From contig CAVPBN010000017.1 in the NCBI GenBank assembly GCA_963701815.1, forward strand, positions 135,003-199,002: DNA of 64,000 nt. The letters run 5' to 3'. Made by a program: the position numbers and the translations under genes. The stretch is from AP-15 sp963701815 (GTDB lineage: Bacteria; Pseudomonadota; Alphaproteobacteria; ATCC43930; CGMCC-115725). Positions within the stretch are counted from its first letter, which is position 1. Each line of letters starts with the position of its first letter. The notes beneath the pieces are model-generated. The model saw nothing but the letters and a program-made list of their open reading frames with translations. It searched no databases and was not told where the DNA came from. This document shows, in pieces, positions 47,375-58,008 of the stretch.

Positions 47375-48690
47375 CAGGGTGCGGAAATAGGGCTGTTTAT
47401 CGGGTTTTCTGGCTCGATTTGCCCGAAGGCCAGGGTTGGCGGAGTCCGGTTGATCGCATTTGCGGCGATCCGGTTCGATCCGAGGTTTGGCCGCGGCAGC
47501 GAGGATAGGCTCATGCAGCCGCCAGCAGCTTGGGCAACCGGATCAGGTTGCAGGCGGCGGCGGTCAGGGTGAAGGTCCAGCCGACACGGGCGTTGCCGCG
47601 GTGCCGCGTTTTGCGCAGTCCGCCGCTGGTTTTGATCCAGCCGAACGCCTCCTCGATGCGCTTGCGGATACGCTGGCTGACGGCGTAGCCGGGGTGTCGG
47701 GTGGTGCGCCGGTCGATCGCCGAGCGGCGGTTGGTGAGGTTTTGCGCCACATGCGGGGTGACCCTGATCGCGCGCAGGCGGTCGACGAAGTCGGCCACGT
47801 CGTACGCCTTGTCGGCGCCGAGGGTAATGCGGTGGCCGCCGTCGAGGCGGCCCAGCATGGTCATCGCGGCCTCGCGCTCGGCGGTGCCGGTGGCTTGGGT
47901 CAGCGTGGCATCGACGATCAGGCCGTGCCGGTTCTCCATCAGCAAATGGCCCATGTGGCACAGCCTGGCTTCCTTGCCGCGCCCCTTTCGAAACAGCCGG
48001 GCATCGGGGTCGGTGGTCGAGGCGTGGGTGTCGTTGCTGCGCTTCTCGGCGTGAAAGTCGCGCTCGGCATTGCGGCCCTTGGGTGCGCCATCCTCGGCCG
48101 CGCCATCGCCGCGGTCGCCCCCGCCCCGCGGCGTGAAGCTCTTGATGCTGGCCCAGGCTTCGATCAGCGTGCCGTCCACCGAAAAATGCTCGTCCGACAG
48201 CAACGTCTTGACCCGTGGCTGGTTCAGCACCCGCGCCAGGAACTTGGCGGCGACATCGCCCGCCAGCAGACGTTCGCGGTTCTTGGTGAAGACCGTCACG
48301 TCCCAGATCGGCGCGTCCATCCCCAGCCCGACAAACCAGCGGAACAGCAGATTGTAGTCCAGCTGCTCCATCAATTGACGCTCCGAGCGCACCGAATAGA
48401 ATGCTTGCAGAAGCAATGCTCGCAGCAGTTTCTCCGGCGCGATCGACGGCCGGCCGATCGGCGAATAGAGCCTTTCGAACTCGCTCGACAGCCCTTCCAA
48501 CGCCGCGTCCACGATGACCCGGATCGCCCGCAGCGGATGATCCGCCGGGACCCGCGCCGCGCAACTCAGATAACTGAACAACGCTGCTGTGTTCAAATCC
48601 CCGCCGCGCATCCGATATCCCCATATCTCGTCACGCAGCCTAGATTCTACACCATATCCGCCCCTGATCTCGACCTTTTTCCGCATCCTG
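47375..48690 (-). mobile_element. IS5 family element (IS5 subgroup) with CTAG target duplication
   Basis: 1316 bp with terminal inverted repeats CAGGGTGCGGAAATAGG (left) and CAGGATGCGGAAAAAGG (right, complement). CTAG is present on both sides (47371-47374, 48691-48694), as expected for IS5-type YTAR targets. The transposase is intact. Confidence 0.88.
47511..48611 (-). CDS. IS5 family transposase
   Basis: Intact 366 residues. LFSYLSCAARVPADHPLRAI and IGRPSIAPEKLLRALLLQAF form the N-terminal domain; the DDE residues lie in DEHFSVDGTLIEAWASIKSF (Asp), ITLGADKAYDVADFVDRL (Asp) and RIRKRIEEAFGWIKTSGGLR (Glu). The ATG at 48611 is used; the frame is open upstream. Confidence 0.92.
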   Translation of the reverse strand: MRGGDLNTAALFSYLSCAARVPADHPLRAIRVIVDAALEGLSSEFERLYSPIGRPSIAPEKLLRALLLQAFYSVRSERQLMEQLDYNLLFRWFVGLGMDAPIWDVTVFTKNRERLLAGDVAAKFLARVLNQPRVKTLLSDEHFSVDGTLIEAWASIKSFTPRGGGDRGDGAAEDGAPKGRNAERDFHAEKRSNDTHASTTDPDARLFRKGRGKEARLCHMGHLLMENRHGLIVDATLTQATGTAEREAAMTMLGRLDGGHRITLGADKAYDVADFVDRLRAIRVTPHVAQNLTNRRSAIDRRTTRHPGYAVSQRIRKRIEEAFGWIKTSGGLRKTRHRGNARVGWTFTLTAAACNLIRLPKLLAAA

Positions 48691-48737
48691 CTAGACCGGG
48701 TCAGAATTCCTCTGGCTGCGGAGCGCCGGTAACCGGT

Positions 48738-48942
48738 AAAAGGAAAACGCCACGAATGGGGGACATAGAGCTTTCGCGTTTCAGGGAGCAAGCGCGGCAG
48801 TTGGGGGGAACCACCCTCCGCAGCGCGGATGCGCTGCTCTCTATGATCGGAAAACGCCAAACGAGCTGGCCAGTTCCGAGGCTTGCCGATCTAGGTGCTT
48901 ATCTACGTGATAATCCTGAGGTTTCGCTGACGAGGTTAGTCG
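48738..48942 (+). pseudogene. Remnant of a small gene, copy B (179-base repeat)
   Basis: From the ATG at 48756: MGDIELSRFREQARQLGGTT, LRSADALLSMIGKRQTSWPV, RLADLGAYLRDNPEVSLTRL VDE, then it runs into the next gene. It is homologous to 46011-46184 and looks more intact, but no stop precedes the substrate-binding protein gene, so the 3' end is lost or the two overlap. Family not recognised. Confidence 0.5.
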
Positions 48943-49929
48943 ATGAGCAGCCGCCGCGCGGTTCTCGCTGGTTCTCTCGCTTCCGTCGCTCTCTCGCCCG
49001 TCGCCGGGCGGGCGCAACCGGCAACCGGCGGCCCCACGATCGGGTTTCTCGTGCCGGCATCCGGGCCTTACATCGGAACGCCGACCGCCGTCTTTGACTC
49101 GTTCCGTCGTGGGCTCGCCGATCTCGGCTACGTCGAAGGACGAAACATCCGTTACGAGTATCGTTCGGCGCCACGGGCCGGTCTCAGCGAGATGGCGGCC
49201 GAACTCGTCCGATTGAAGGTTGACGTTTTGGTCGCGGCGGGTGTTGCAGCCTTCGTCGCGAAGCCGGTGTCAGTGCGTACTCCAGTGGTATTCGGATTCA
49301 GCGGCGACCCGGTACAGGCAGGGCTCGTCGACGGTCTTGCCCGTCCCGGAGGCAACATGACGGGAGTGACCTTTCTCGCCACTGAACTAGTCGGCAAGCG
49401 TCTCGCCCTTCTCAAGGAGGCGGCGCCTGCGATTTCGCGGGTAGCGGTGCTGGGAGCTTCCGGCCATCCCGGCGAGCGGAGCGAGTGGCGCGCCTGGGAG
49501 GACACCGGCCGGGCCTTGGGCGTGAGCCTGCAACTCTTCGAATTGAAAAATGCCGCCGATCTCGATGCAGCGCTGATCGCGGTCGCGAATGGCAATACGA
49601 ATGCGATTCACGCGTTTCCCGATGGCGTGACGGCAGCCAGCCGTGGCCGCATCGCAGAGTTTGCCCTTTCGCACCATCTGCCGAGCGTCTTCGGCTGGAA
49701 GGCGTATGTGGAAACCGGCGGTCTGATGTCCTACGGGCCCAATCTGGACGACTCGTGGCGCCAAATTGCCGGCCTCGTAGGCAAGATCCTGAAAGGATCA
49801 AGACCCGCGGACCTACCGGTCGAGCTACCCACGCGGTTTGAGCTCATCGTCAACCTAAAGACCGCGCGCGCGCTCGGCCTCACCATGCCGCCAATACTCC
49901 TCGCCGGCGCCGACAAAGTCATCGAATGA
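48943..49929 (+). CDS. ABC transporter substrate-binding protein (YtfQ/TrpX-like family)
   Basis: Intact 328-residue periplasmic-binding-protein-like I fold of the ABC substrate-binding (COG2984) family. The N-terminus MSSRRAVLAGSLASVALSPV has a twin-arginine-like start and an export signal. TIGFLVPASGPYIGTPTAVF, FRRGLADLGYVEGRNIRYEY and the C-terminal FELIVNLKTARALGLTMPPI with LLAGADKVIE are hallmarks. The ligand is unknown; no permease or ATPase gene is adjacent (IS elements follow), so it is an orphan. Confidence 0.9.
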   Translation: MSSRRAVLAGSLASVALSPVAGRAQPATGGPTIGFLVPASGPYIGTPTAVFDSFRRGLADLGYVEGRNIRYEYRSAPRAGLSEMAAELVRLKVDVLVAAGVAAFVAKPVSVRTPVVFGFSGDPVQAGLVDGLARPGGNMTGVTFLATELVGKRLALLKEAAPAISRVAVLGASGHPGERSEWRAWEDTGRALGVSLQLFELKNAADLDAALIAVANGNTNAIHAFPDGVTAASRGRIAEFALSHHLPSVFGWKAYVETGGLMSYGPNLDDSWRQIAGLVGKILKGSRPADLPVELPTRFELIVNLKTARALGLTMPPILLAGADKVIE

Positions 49930-49998
49930 GCAATGACGCCACACGGCAAGGACCTAGCTGACGACCAGCCAAATAGGTGCGGCGACAACCCTAGCCTA

Positions 49999-51653
49999 GT
50001 GTCCGTCCATAAACGCTAAGATTTTGGAATCGCGTGGACAATCGCGATTTTGTACAGGCAAGGCCCGGCGGTTTCGGGTAAGCTGCGGATACAAGCCACT
50101 GAATCCAAAGCACAACCCTCACCGCCGGAGCCGACAATGCGTCAGGAACGCACCATCCAGGCCACTATATTCGAGGTTTTTGCGCGGCACGAGATCGGCT
50201 GTGAGCTGCGGGCGATGTCGCAGTGGCTGGATCGGCAGGGCGCGCTGGCGAGCTTGGCGGCTGGCGATTTGCGCCGCGCCGGGCTGCGCGAGACCGGACG
50301 CCGGGGACTGCCGGCGGAGACGGTTCTGCGCTGTGCCCTGCTCAAGCAACAGCGACAGCTGAGTTACGAGGAGCTGGCCTTTCACCTCGAAGATTCGGCG
50401 TCGTTTCGGGCCTTTGCCCGCTTGCCGTTGGCCTGGTCGCCGAAGAAATCGGTGCTGCATCGGACGATCAGTGCGATCCGCCCGGCGAGTTGGGAGGCGG
50501 TCAATCGGGCGTTGCTGGCCAGCGCCAAGCAGGGAAAGCTGGAGAGCGGCGCCACGGTGCGGATCGACAGCACGGTGAGCGCGGCGCTGATGCACCAGCC
50601 GAGCGACAGCACGCTGCTGTGGGATGCAGTACGCGTCATGACGCGGCTGCTGCGCCGGGCCGGGCGGTTGCCAGGAGCGCCGGTGCTTCAGTGGCGCGAT
50701 CGCCGGCGGCTGGCCAAGCAGCGGGCGCGGGCGATCGACTACAGCCGCGGCAAGGACAAGAAGCGCGCGCTCTATCGCGAGTTGATCACCGCCGCCCGCG
50801 CCACCCAGACGGCACTGCGAAAGGCCGCCGAACGGCTGGCCGAAATCGCCGGGATCGCGGCCGAGCGATGGCGCGCCAAGGTCGGCCACTATCTGCCGCT
50901 GATCGAGCGCATCCTCGCCCAGAGCGAGCGTCGGGTCCTCCACGGTCAAGCGGTGCCGGCCGGCGAGAAGCTGGTCAGCCTGTTCGAGCCGCATGCCGAC
51001 ATCCTCGTCAAGGGCGGCCGTGACGTGCAGTACGGACACAAGCTCAACCTCGTCACTGGCAAGAGCGGCTTGATCCTCGACGTCGTCGTCGAAGCCGGCA
51101 ACCCCGCCGATGCCGAGCGCTTCCTGCCCATGCTCGATCGCCAGATCGCTCGCTGCGGCGTGCCGCCACGGCAGACGGCCGCCGATGGCGGCTATGCCAG
51201 CCTCGACAACCTCAAACAGGCCAAGGCCCGCGGTGTCACGGACGTCGCCTTCCACAAGAAGCGTGGGATGGCGATCGCAGACATGGCCAAGAGCCGCTGG
51301 GTATATCGCCGGCTGCGCAACTTCCGCGCCGGGATCGAGGCCGGCATCTCCTGCTTCAAGCGGGCCTATGGCGGAGCGCGCTGCACTTGGCGCGGGCTCG
51401 ACCACTTCAAGGCCTATATCTGGTCCGCCGTGGTCGCCCACAACCTGACCCTGTTCGCCCGCCTCAAATCGACTTAGTCCCGACACCCCGGCAGCAGCAC
51501 GGCAGCCGCCCAAACCACATGCCTATCCCTGCTCGTCAAACGATTCTCCCGGTCTCGGCCACTACTCACACGCGAAAACCGGCACGCCGCCACTGAGAAG
51601 CGCCCGAAAGCAGCTCTTCTTCCGCGCCAAAATCGTCCGTTTATGGACGGACA
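49999..51653 (+). mobile_element. ISNCY-type element with CTAG target duplication
   Basis: 1655 bp with perfect ends TGTCCGTCCATAAACG and complement at 51638-51653, flanked by CTAG at 49995-49998 and 51654-51657. A second IS directly abuts its right side. Confidence 0.88.
50137..51477 (+). CDS. ISNCY family transposase
   Basis: 446 residues from the ATG at 50137 (MRQERTIQATIFEVFARHEI). QLSYEELAFHLEDSASFRAF and SPKKSVLHRTISAIRPASWE are N-terminal; the DDE core includes GATVRIDSTVSAALMHQPSD (Asp), PRQTAADGGYASLDNL (Asp) and RNFRAGIEAGISCFKRAYG (Glu). Intact. Confidence 0.9.
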   Translation: MRQERTIQATIFEVFARHEIGCELRAMSQWLDRQGALASLAAGDLRRAGLRETGRRGLPAETVLRCALLKQQRQLSYEELAFHLEDSASFRAFARLPLAWSPKKSVLHRTISAIRPASWEAVNRALLASAKQGKLESGATVRIDSTVSAALMHQPSDSTLLWDAVRVMTRLLRRAGRLPGAPVLQWRDRRRLAKQRARAIDYSRGKDKKRALYRELITAARATQTALRKAAERLAEIAGIAAERWRAKVGHYLPLIERILAQSERRVLHGQAVPAGEKLVSLFEPHADILVKGGRDVQYGHKLNLVTGKSGLILDVVVEAGNPADAERFLPMLDRQIARCGVPPRQTAADGGYASLDNLKQAKARGVTDVAFHKKRGMAIADMAKSRWVYRRLRNFRAGIEAGISCFKRAYGGARCTWRGLDHFKAYIWSAVVAHNLTLFARLKST

Positions 51654-51666
51654 CTAGGGCGTGTCG

Positions 51667-52112
51667 TCAATTGAGCCAAATGATAGCGGCGGCGAGGTGG
51701 ATGGCCGCCAGGAAATTCTGTGCGGTTTTGTCGTAGCGGGTGGCGATGGCGCGGAACTGTTTGAGTTTACAGAAGAAGTTTTCGACCAGATGGCGCTCCT
51801 TGTAGAGAGCGCGGTCGAAGTTGGCAGGTGCAAGTCGGTTTGGTCGCGGCGGGATGACCGCGGATTTGCCGGGCGCGCCAGGGGTTCGCGGATACGGGCA
51901 TCGGCGTCAAAGGCTTTGTCGGCGATCAGTTGGCCGGCCGCCATCTTCGGCAGCAGCGCGTCGGCGCCAAGGAGATCGTGGGCCTGTCCCGCGGTCAGCA
52001 GAAAAGCGAGAGGATTGCCGAGCGCATCGACCAGAGCATGGATTTTGGTGCTCAGTCCGCCGCGGCTACGTCCGATCGCGTGATCCTGGTCTTTTTTTGG
52101 GAGCACCGGCAC
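51667..52112 (-). CDS. IS5/IS427 transposase, second reading frame (OrfB), frameshifted
   Basis: KDQDHAIGRSRGGLSTKIHA, PLAFLLTAGQAHDLLGADAL and LIADKAFDADARIREPLA (second catalytic Asp) lie in one frame; after a shift near 51885 NFDRALYKERHLVENFFCKL and KQFRAIATRYDKTAQNFLAA (Glu) follow, ending IIWLN at 51667. Normally expressed as a fusion with OrfA by ribosomal frameshifting. Confidence 0.82.
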
Positions 52113-52419
52113 TGTGCTGATGCGCCCGCACGATGGTGCTGTCGATCATCGCATATTCGTTATCGGCGTCGGCGGCGAGATATTCGAAGATTTTTTGCCA
52201 GACCCCGCTCTGAGCCCAACGACTGAACCGGCGATGGGTGTTCTTCCAATGCCGAATCGCCGGCAAATCGCGCCACGGGATGCCGGCGCGGTAACGGTAC
52301 AGCACCGCTTCGACGAAGCGGCGATTGTCTTGGGCAGTTGCGCCGACATGGCCGACCCGCCCCGGCAGCCAGTCTTTGATCCGCTCCCATTGGTCGTCTC
52401 GCAGTCCATATCTGGTCAT
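52066..52419 (-). CDS. IS5/IS427 transposase, first reading frame (OrfA)
   Basis: 117 residues: MTRYGLRDDQWERIKDWLPG, RFVEAVLYRYRAGIPWRDLP and YAMIDSTIVRAHQHSAGAP (first catalytic Asp). It overlaps OrfB by 47 bases; the overlap contains a run of seven A on the coding strand (TTTTTTT at 52090-52096), a classic slippery site for programmed frameshifting in this group. Confidence 0.86.
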   Translation of the reverse strand: MTRYGLRDDQWERIKDWLPGRVGHVGATAQDNRRFVEAVLYRYRAGIPWRDLPAIRHWKNTHRRFSRWAQSGVWQKIFEYLAADADNEYAMIDSTIVRAHQHSAGAPKKRPGSRDRT

Positions 52420-52735
52420 GGGTCAGCCTTTTGCCAAAGCCGACCTTTCATTGATCACATAATTTCTGGTATCGCTAGACTCGTTTTACGCACCATACAT
52501 CAGCGACGACTTGTTTACGTGCATGACCAAAATAATTGACGACACACCTAGCCTAATTTACTACCATTCTGGAGGCTCAAAAGTTCCCAGCCTGGCCGAC
52601 GCACCGACGGGTGCTCGGCGGGCTGATCGGCAAGTCCCCCGAACGCGATGACCCCTATACCGGTGAACCTACCGAATTCTGTGGGGAGGCAGAGATGACA
52701 GACCCGGGCCGCGGCAAGCAGCGGGGAGGGCGGCG

Positions 52736-53890
52736 GTGACGGCGTTTTGCCGTGTCGTCCGGTTGGTCGCGCTGCTGACGACGGCCGTAATGCCGCCGGC
52801 CTTTGGCGCCGCGGTTCCCGGACATGAGGTGGCGGGCAGGTCGATCGCCACGCGGCTCGCCGACGCGCATTTCGCCGAGCCACTCGTTGCGACCGGCCCG
52901 ACGACGCCGGCAGAGGACAAAGCGCTATTGCGGGCGGTTACGACTTACGAGCACCCTCGCCTCGGCACGGGTGATTTTTCGAGCCTGACCCGGTTTCTGA
53001 AACATCTGTTCCTGTGCGGGCCGATGGCGCTGAAGAGGCTGTTGTTGGCGCAGCGGGCGAGTTTCGACGACGTGCATTTCCTCGACAGATACCGGGCTGG
53101 ACCAAAGGGTACGAGCCTGGCCGAGGTGGCGGCGCTGGCGAAGCAGGCCAAGGTTCTATTGGAGCCGGTTTTTCGGAGGCTGGGCGATCCGGTGCCAGTG
53201 CCCTCGATCGTCCATTGGCGGGTCGGCCATTTCGCCGCGATCGTTGGTGAAGCAAACGGGCTATTCCAGATCGAGGATCCGGTCTTCGGACATCAGGCTC
53301 TGTGGATGACCCGAGCGGCGGTCGCGGCCGAGGGAAGCGGCTATTTCCTGACGCCCAGGGCCAAGATGCTAGCCGCCCGCTGGCGGCGAGTCGGCGGTGA
53401 AGAGGCAGGCCGGGTATGGGGAACGGGGCAAACATCGGCATTCGAGAAAGGCAATTTCGGTCCGAACGCCAATCAAACCTGCGGCTCAACCGGGATGTGC
53501 GGTTACAACATCAGTGAAATGGCCGTCAGCCTTAAACTGACCGACCATCCGGTAGGCTATACGCCCCCGAAGGGGCCCTCGGCCAAGGTCACGATCACCT
53601 ATAACCAACGCGAAGACAGCCAGCCGGCCAACTTCAACTACTTCAATATCGGCCCCAAATGGACGTTCAACTGGCATGTCCAGGACGACCCAACCAAAGC
53701 TGGGTCGATGGTGGCGCGCTACCTCCCGGGCGGCGGCGCCAATTTCTATGCCGGCTACAGCCGCAGGACCCAGGCTTTCGCACCGCAAGAGGACGATGCC
53801 TCGACGCTCGTCCTGATGCAAAAGGATCCGGTGATCTACGATCGATTTCTTGCCGACGGCAGCGTCGAGGTCTACGCGCAAGACATCAAG
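52736..53890 (+). pseudogene. C39-peptidase/Rhs-repeat protein, C-terminally truncated
   Basis: Signal peptide (VVRLVALLTTAVMPPAFGAA), then a C39-like cysteine peptidase domain: C94 in FLCGPMALKRLLLAQRA, H165 in VHWRVGHFAAIVGEANG and D181 in FQIEDPVFG. Next comes the conserved lead into Rhs/YD-repeat proteins, SLKLTDHPVGYTPPKGPSAK, VTITYNQREDSQPANFNYFN and IGPKWTFNWHVQDDP. Full-length relatives run past 1500 residues of Rhs cage and a variable toxin tip. Here it stops near codon 385, where the cyclase-AAA gene begins. Confidence 0.78.
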
Positions 53891-53925
53891 TCGCGACGAA
53901 GGTCGCGGCGAACGGGGGCGGAAAC

Positions 53926-56900
53926 GTGAACTTTGCGCGCGTGCTAAAAGAGGTCCTCTGGTGCCTCGTCACCGAGGGCAGCATGTCCTATCGCCGGATT
54001 AAGCTCAGCTTTGGTCTCGACGATGACGGTCTCGAAGAACTCCGTCGCGAGCTGATCGGGATCAAGCGACTCGCGGCCGATGTCGACGGCGAGCGTCTCG
54101 TCTGGGCGCCCGAGGGACGCGTGGCCCGACCCGAGGCCACGGCGCTGCCGCAACCATTGCCGGCCTTGCGGCACGCTGAGAAGCCGACCGCCCCTGCGGC
54201 GCCGTCGGTTTTGTCCGCGCCGGTCGCGCCGCCGCGGTTGCCGCGGCGCCGGAGGCCGAGCGCCGCCAGCTGACCGTGATGTTTTGCGACCTGGTGGGAT
54301 CGACGGCGCTCTCCACCGGGATGGACCCCGAAGATTTGCGCGATGTGATCGCGTCGTATCAGAGCCGGTGCAGCGCGGCGATCCGGCGTTACGACGGCTT
54401 TGTCGCCAAGTACATGGGCGACGGCATCCTGGTTTATTTCGGCTACCCGCGCGCCCATGAGGACGAGGCCGAGCGTTCGGTGCGGGCGGGTCTCGACATC
54501 GTCGATGCGATGGCGGAGCTGAATGCCGCAGTCCGCCAGGCCGCCCGGGGTCGAGCTCGCGGTGCGGATCGGCATCGCCACCGGACCGGTGATCGTCGGC
54601 GACCAGATCGGCGAAGGAACCGCATCGGAGACCGCGGTCGTCGGCGAGACGCCGAACCTGGCGGCGCGCCTGCAGGCATTGGCGCAGCCGAACCAGATCG
54701 TCGTCAGCGCGGCCACGCGCGCGATGCTCGGCGATCACTTCGACCTCGAGGATCTGGGGGCCTATGAGCTCAAGGGGTTCGCCGAGCCGGTGCCGGCGTG
54801 GCGCGTCTTGTCGGCGCGGGATGTCGAGAGCCGGTTTGCCGCAACCCGGACCGGGAGCTCGGCACCCCTCGTCGGGCGCCAGGAGGAGATGGGGCTGCTG
54901 CTGCGGGCCTGGGAAGGCAGTTGCCACGGCCGCGGCCAGGTCGTGCTGATCCAGGGGGAGGCCGGGGTCGGCAAGTCCCGCCTGGTGGAGGGCCTGAGAG
55001 AGGCGGCCGGCAAGGACCACATCTGGGTGGCGATCCGCTGTTCTCCGTTTCACACGGCGAGCGCCTTTCATCCGATCATCGAACATTTGAAGCGCGTGTT
55101 CGGCTGGCAGCCGGAGGATACGGCACCGCAGCACCTGGCGAAGCTCGAAGCCGGGCTCGGCGGCTTCAAGACCTTGCCCCTCTCCGAGAGTGTCAGGTTA
55201 TTCGCCGATCTGATGTCGGTGCCGCGCCCGAGGACCGCTATCCGCGCCTTGTCGATGACGGCGCAGCAGCAGCGCGATGCGACCCTCGATGCGATCGTTG
55301 CCTGGCTGATCGAAACGGCCGAAGCGCAGCCCGGTGCTGATGGCATGGGAGGATTTGCACTGGGCCGATCCGACGACATTGGAAACGTTGGGCATGCTGA
55401 TCGAGCAGGCGCCGACGGCGGCGCATGCTGGTCGTCGCGACCTATCGGCCGGAATTGACGCCGCCCTGGCCGCAACGCTCGCACATGACGCCGATCACAC
55501 TCAACCGCCTGGAGCGGCCGGAGGTCGAGACGATGGTCGGTCATCTGGCCGGCGGCCGGCCGCTGCCCGGCGAGGTGGTCGATCATATCGTCGCCAAGGC
55601 CGACGGCGTGCCGCTCTACGTCGAGGAGCTGACCAAGGCCATCCTCGGTTCGGGGGTGCTCGAGGCCCGCGGCGACGCCTACGTGCTCACGGGCGCGCTG
55701 GCGCAATTGCACATCCCGGAGACCTTGCAGGATTCGCTGATGGCGCGGCTCGACCGGGCGCCGCTGCTGCGCGAAGTGGCGCAATTGGGCTCGGTGCTGG
55801 GACGCGAGTTTGCCTATGACATGATCAGCGCGCTGGCCGGGATCGAGGAAGAGATGCTGCAGAGCGGTCTCGGTCAGCTGGTGGTCGACGAGTTGCTCTA
55901 CCAGCGCGGCCGCCCGCCGCGGTCGCGCTACCTGTTCAAGCATGCGCTGATCCAGGATGCGGCGTACCAATCGCTGCTGAAGCGCACCCGCCAGCAATAT
56001 CACCAGCGGGCGGCAAAGCTGCTGGAGGATCGCTTTCCCGAGGTGGCGAGCACGCAGCCGGAGCTGGTGGCGCATCACTACACCGAAGCGAACTGTCCGG
56101 CGCAGGCGATCGCGTATTGGCACAAAGCCGGCGTGGCCGCGGCGAGCACAGTCGGCGAACCTCGAAGCGATCGACCAGTTTCGCCGAGGCCTGGCACTGG
56201 TCGACGCGCTATCGGATCCGCGAGAGCGGGCCGAGCGTGAGCTGGATCTGCAAATGGCGCTTGGTCCCGCCCTGTTCGCGACCAAGACTTACAGCCACCC
56301 CGACATCGGCCGAACCTATGCGCGGGCCTGGGAGCTCTGTCGGCAGCTCGGGGATCACCCCCGCGAGTTCACGGCGCTCCGTGGCCTGATGCTCCACCAT
56401 CTGAACCTACTCGAGATGGAGAAGGCGCAGCATTTTGCCGAGGAGGCGTTGCGTGTCGCCGAACGGCTTGACGATGCGGCCCGTCTCGTCGGGGGGCACA
56501 TGGCGCTCGGCGTGACGCTCTACTACCAAGGGAAACTCGAGCCGGCGCTTGCGCAATTTCGGCGGGGCTTCGAGCTGTTCGATCCGAACATGCAGTTCCC
56601 GGATTGGCCGGGTTCCCATCCCGGCGTGCAATGCCAGTTCTACCCGGCGCTGATTTCCTGGATGCTCGGTTACCCGGATCGGTCCCTCGATGAGCTGAGG
56701 GCAGCGGTAAAGAGCGCCGAGACGCTCGGGCACCCGTTGACCCTCGCCCAAACACTGTGTCTAGGCGCCGCGTTCGTTCACATCTTTCGCCGCGAGCCAC
56801 CGGCGGTCGCCGACTGTGCCGGACGGGCTTTGCGGATCTGCGAGGAGCACCGCATCGCGCAGTTTCACGCGTATGCCCTTTGCGCGGATGGATGGGCGCT

Positions 56901-57404
56901 CGCCGCCTCCGGCGAAAGCGAGAAGGGGCTGGCCCAAATTGTTCAAGGGGTGGACCAGCCACGGTACTGGGGTGTTGCCAGCATATGCTGCTGGCGTTGC
57001 AGGCCGACGCGCAATTGGCGATCGGCAAACCCGAAGCGGCGCTTGCGTCGGTCGCCGCCGGGCTGGAGGCGGTCGAAAAGACGGGGGGAGCGCCGCTTGA
57101 AGCCGAGCTCCATCGGCTCAGGGGCGAGGCCTTGCTCGCCGGCGCCGGGACGGTGAGCGAGGCCGAGACGGCCATGCAGCAAGCCATCGACGTCGCCCGC
57201 CGGCAGAACGCGAAGTCCTGGGAATTGCGCGGCGCGATGAGCCTCGCCCGCCTGCGCCGCCAGCAGGGCCGGCAGCAAGAGGCGGTCGCCCTCCTCGCCC
57301 CAATCCTCGGCTGGTTCACCGAAGGCTTCGACACCGCCGACCTCAAAGACGCCAAGGCGCTGCTCGACAAACTGACCGAGCCGGCGATTGCCGCAGAGGG
57401 GTGA
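53926..57404 (+). CDS. Adenylate/guanylate cyclase - AAA ATPase - TPR signalling protein, many frameshifts
   Basis: One very large gene (about 1150 residues) spread over several frames. Start GTG 53926: FARVLKEVLWCLVTEGSMSY, RRIKLSFGLDDDGLEELRRE. Class III cyclase domain: RRQLTVMFCDLVGSTALSTG, RYDGFVAKYMGDGILVYFGY and GETPNLAARLQALAQPNQIV. AAA/STAND part: LVGRQEEMGLLLRAWEGS, Walker A IQGEAGVGKSRLVEGLREA, Walker B-like LMAWEDLHWADPTTLETLGM. TPR repeats follow (YHQRAAKLLEDRF to the end, LGWFTEGFDTADLKDAKALL). Shifts lie near 54240, 54540, 55215, 55330, 55420, 56155 and 56960. The family couples nucleotide cyclisation to a sensor ATPase; no regulator is evident. Confidence 0.85.
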
Positions 57405-58008
57405 GCCCGATGCGAATGGCCGCTTTCTGGCCGACCCGATCACCCACTGGCGAGGTCGTGAAGGTCGGGTTTGGGTCGTACTGAGCGGTTCGAGCGCGGC
57501 CTGCGAATGGCCGCAGTCGGCGTATGAGCGGCAAGCGCGCCAATGGCCAGCGTGGCCCGTCGGGTTGCATTCACAGAAGCACGAAACTCGGAGCGACTGA
57601 GGGCCTCGAATTGTTCGATGAGGCTTACTTGCACGGTCATGGGGATTCCATCTGCTTGCCGCTCGCCTTGCCACACTCGGCGTCTCTATACCCCGTACCG
57701 CTTGCGCCCGGCCCCGTTGCTGCATGCGCAAGCCATACCAAGCGGATTACAGGTGCGGGGCAACGCCGGAATCGCTCTCAAAAACGAGAGGGGTTTTCGA
57801 GAGGCCGCGCGAGCTTTCCAGAATGGGCATTTATGCGACTTTGACAGCGCCCGCGAGCCGCCGCCGACCTACAAGATGGCGCGTGTGACCGCAAACCTCG
57901 CCAATCGGTTCCATTTTTTAAACAGTTTGCGACTGCCGTTCCCGCCGATCACTATCGAGCGGCATGATCTGGTATTTCGCCGATCCCGTGATCGAAAGAA
58001 ATGTACGA
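57405..58008. other. No gene recognised
   Basis: About 600 bases between the cyclase-AAA gene and the first propeller gene. Several short open frames overlap; none has a recognisable domain. The last 100 bases are relatively AT-rich and probably hold the promoter of the propeller gene. Confidence 0.45.

Larger units (their letters stand above)
51658..52548 (-). mobile_element. IS5 family element (IS427-like) with TAG duplication
   Basis: 891 bp with ends GGCGTGTCGTCAATT (left) and GGTGTGTCGTCAATT (right, complement). TAG occurs on both sides (51655-51657, 52549-52551). It is inserted directly against the right target copy of the ISNCY element. Confidence 0.82.

Noticed and set aside
46168..48916. 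The identical TATCTACGTGATAATCC blocks as attachment sites
   Set aside because: Not accepted as att sites because the surrounding 175 bases are coding-like in both copies (YLRDNP); kept only as an alternative in the findings.
54443..55134. Long minus-strand frames across the cyclase-AAA gene
   Set aside because: Antisense shadows with arginine/alanine-rich composition and no domain.
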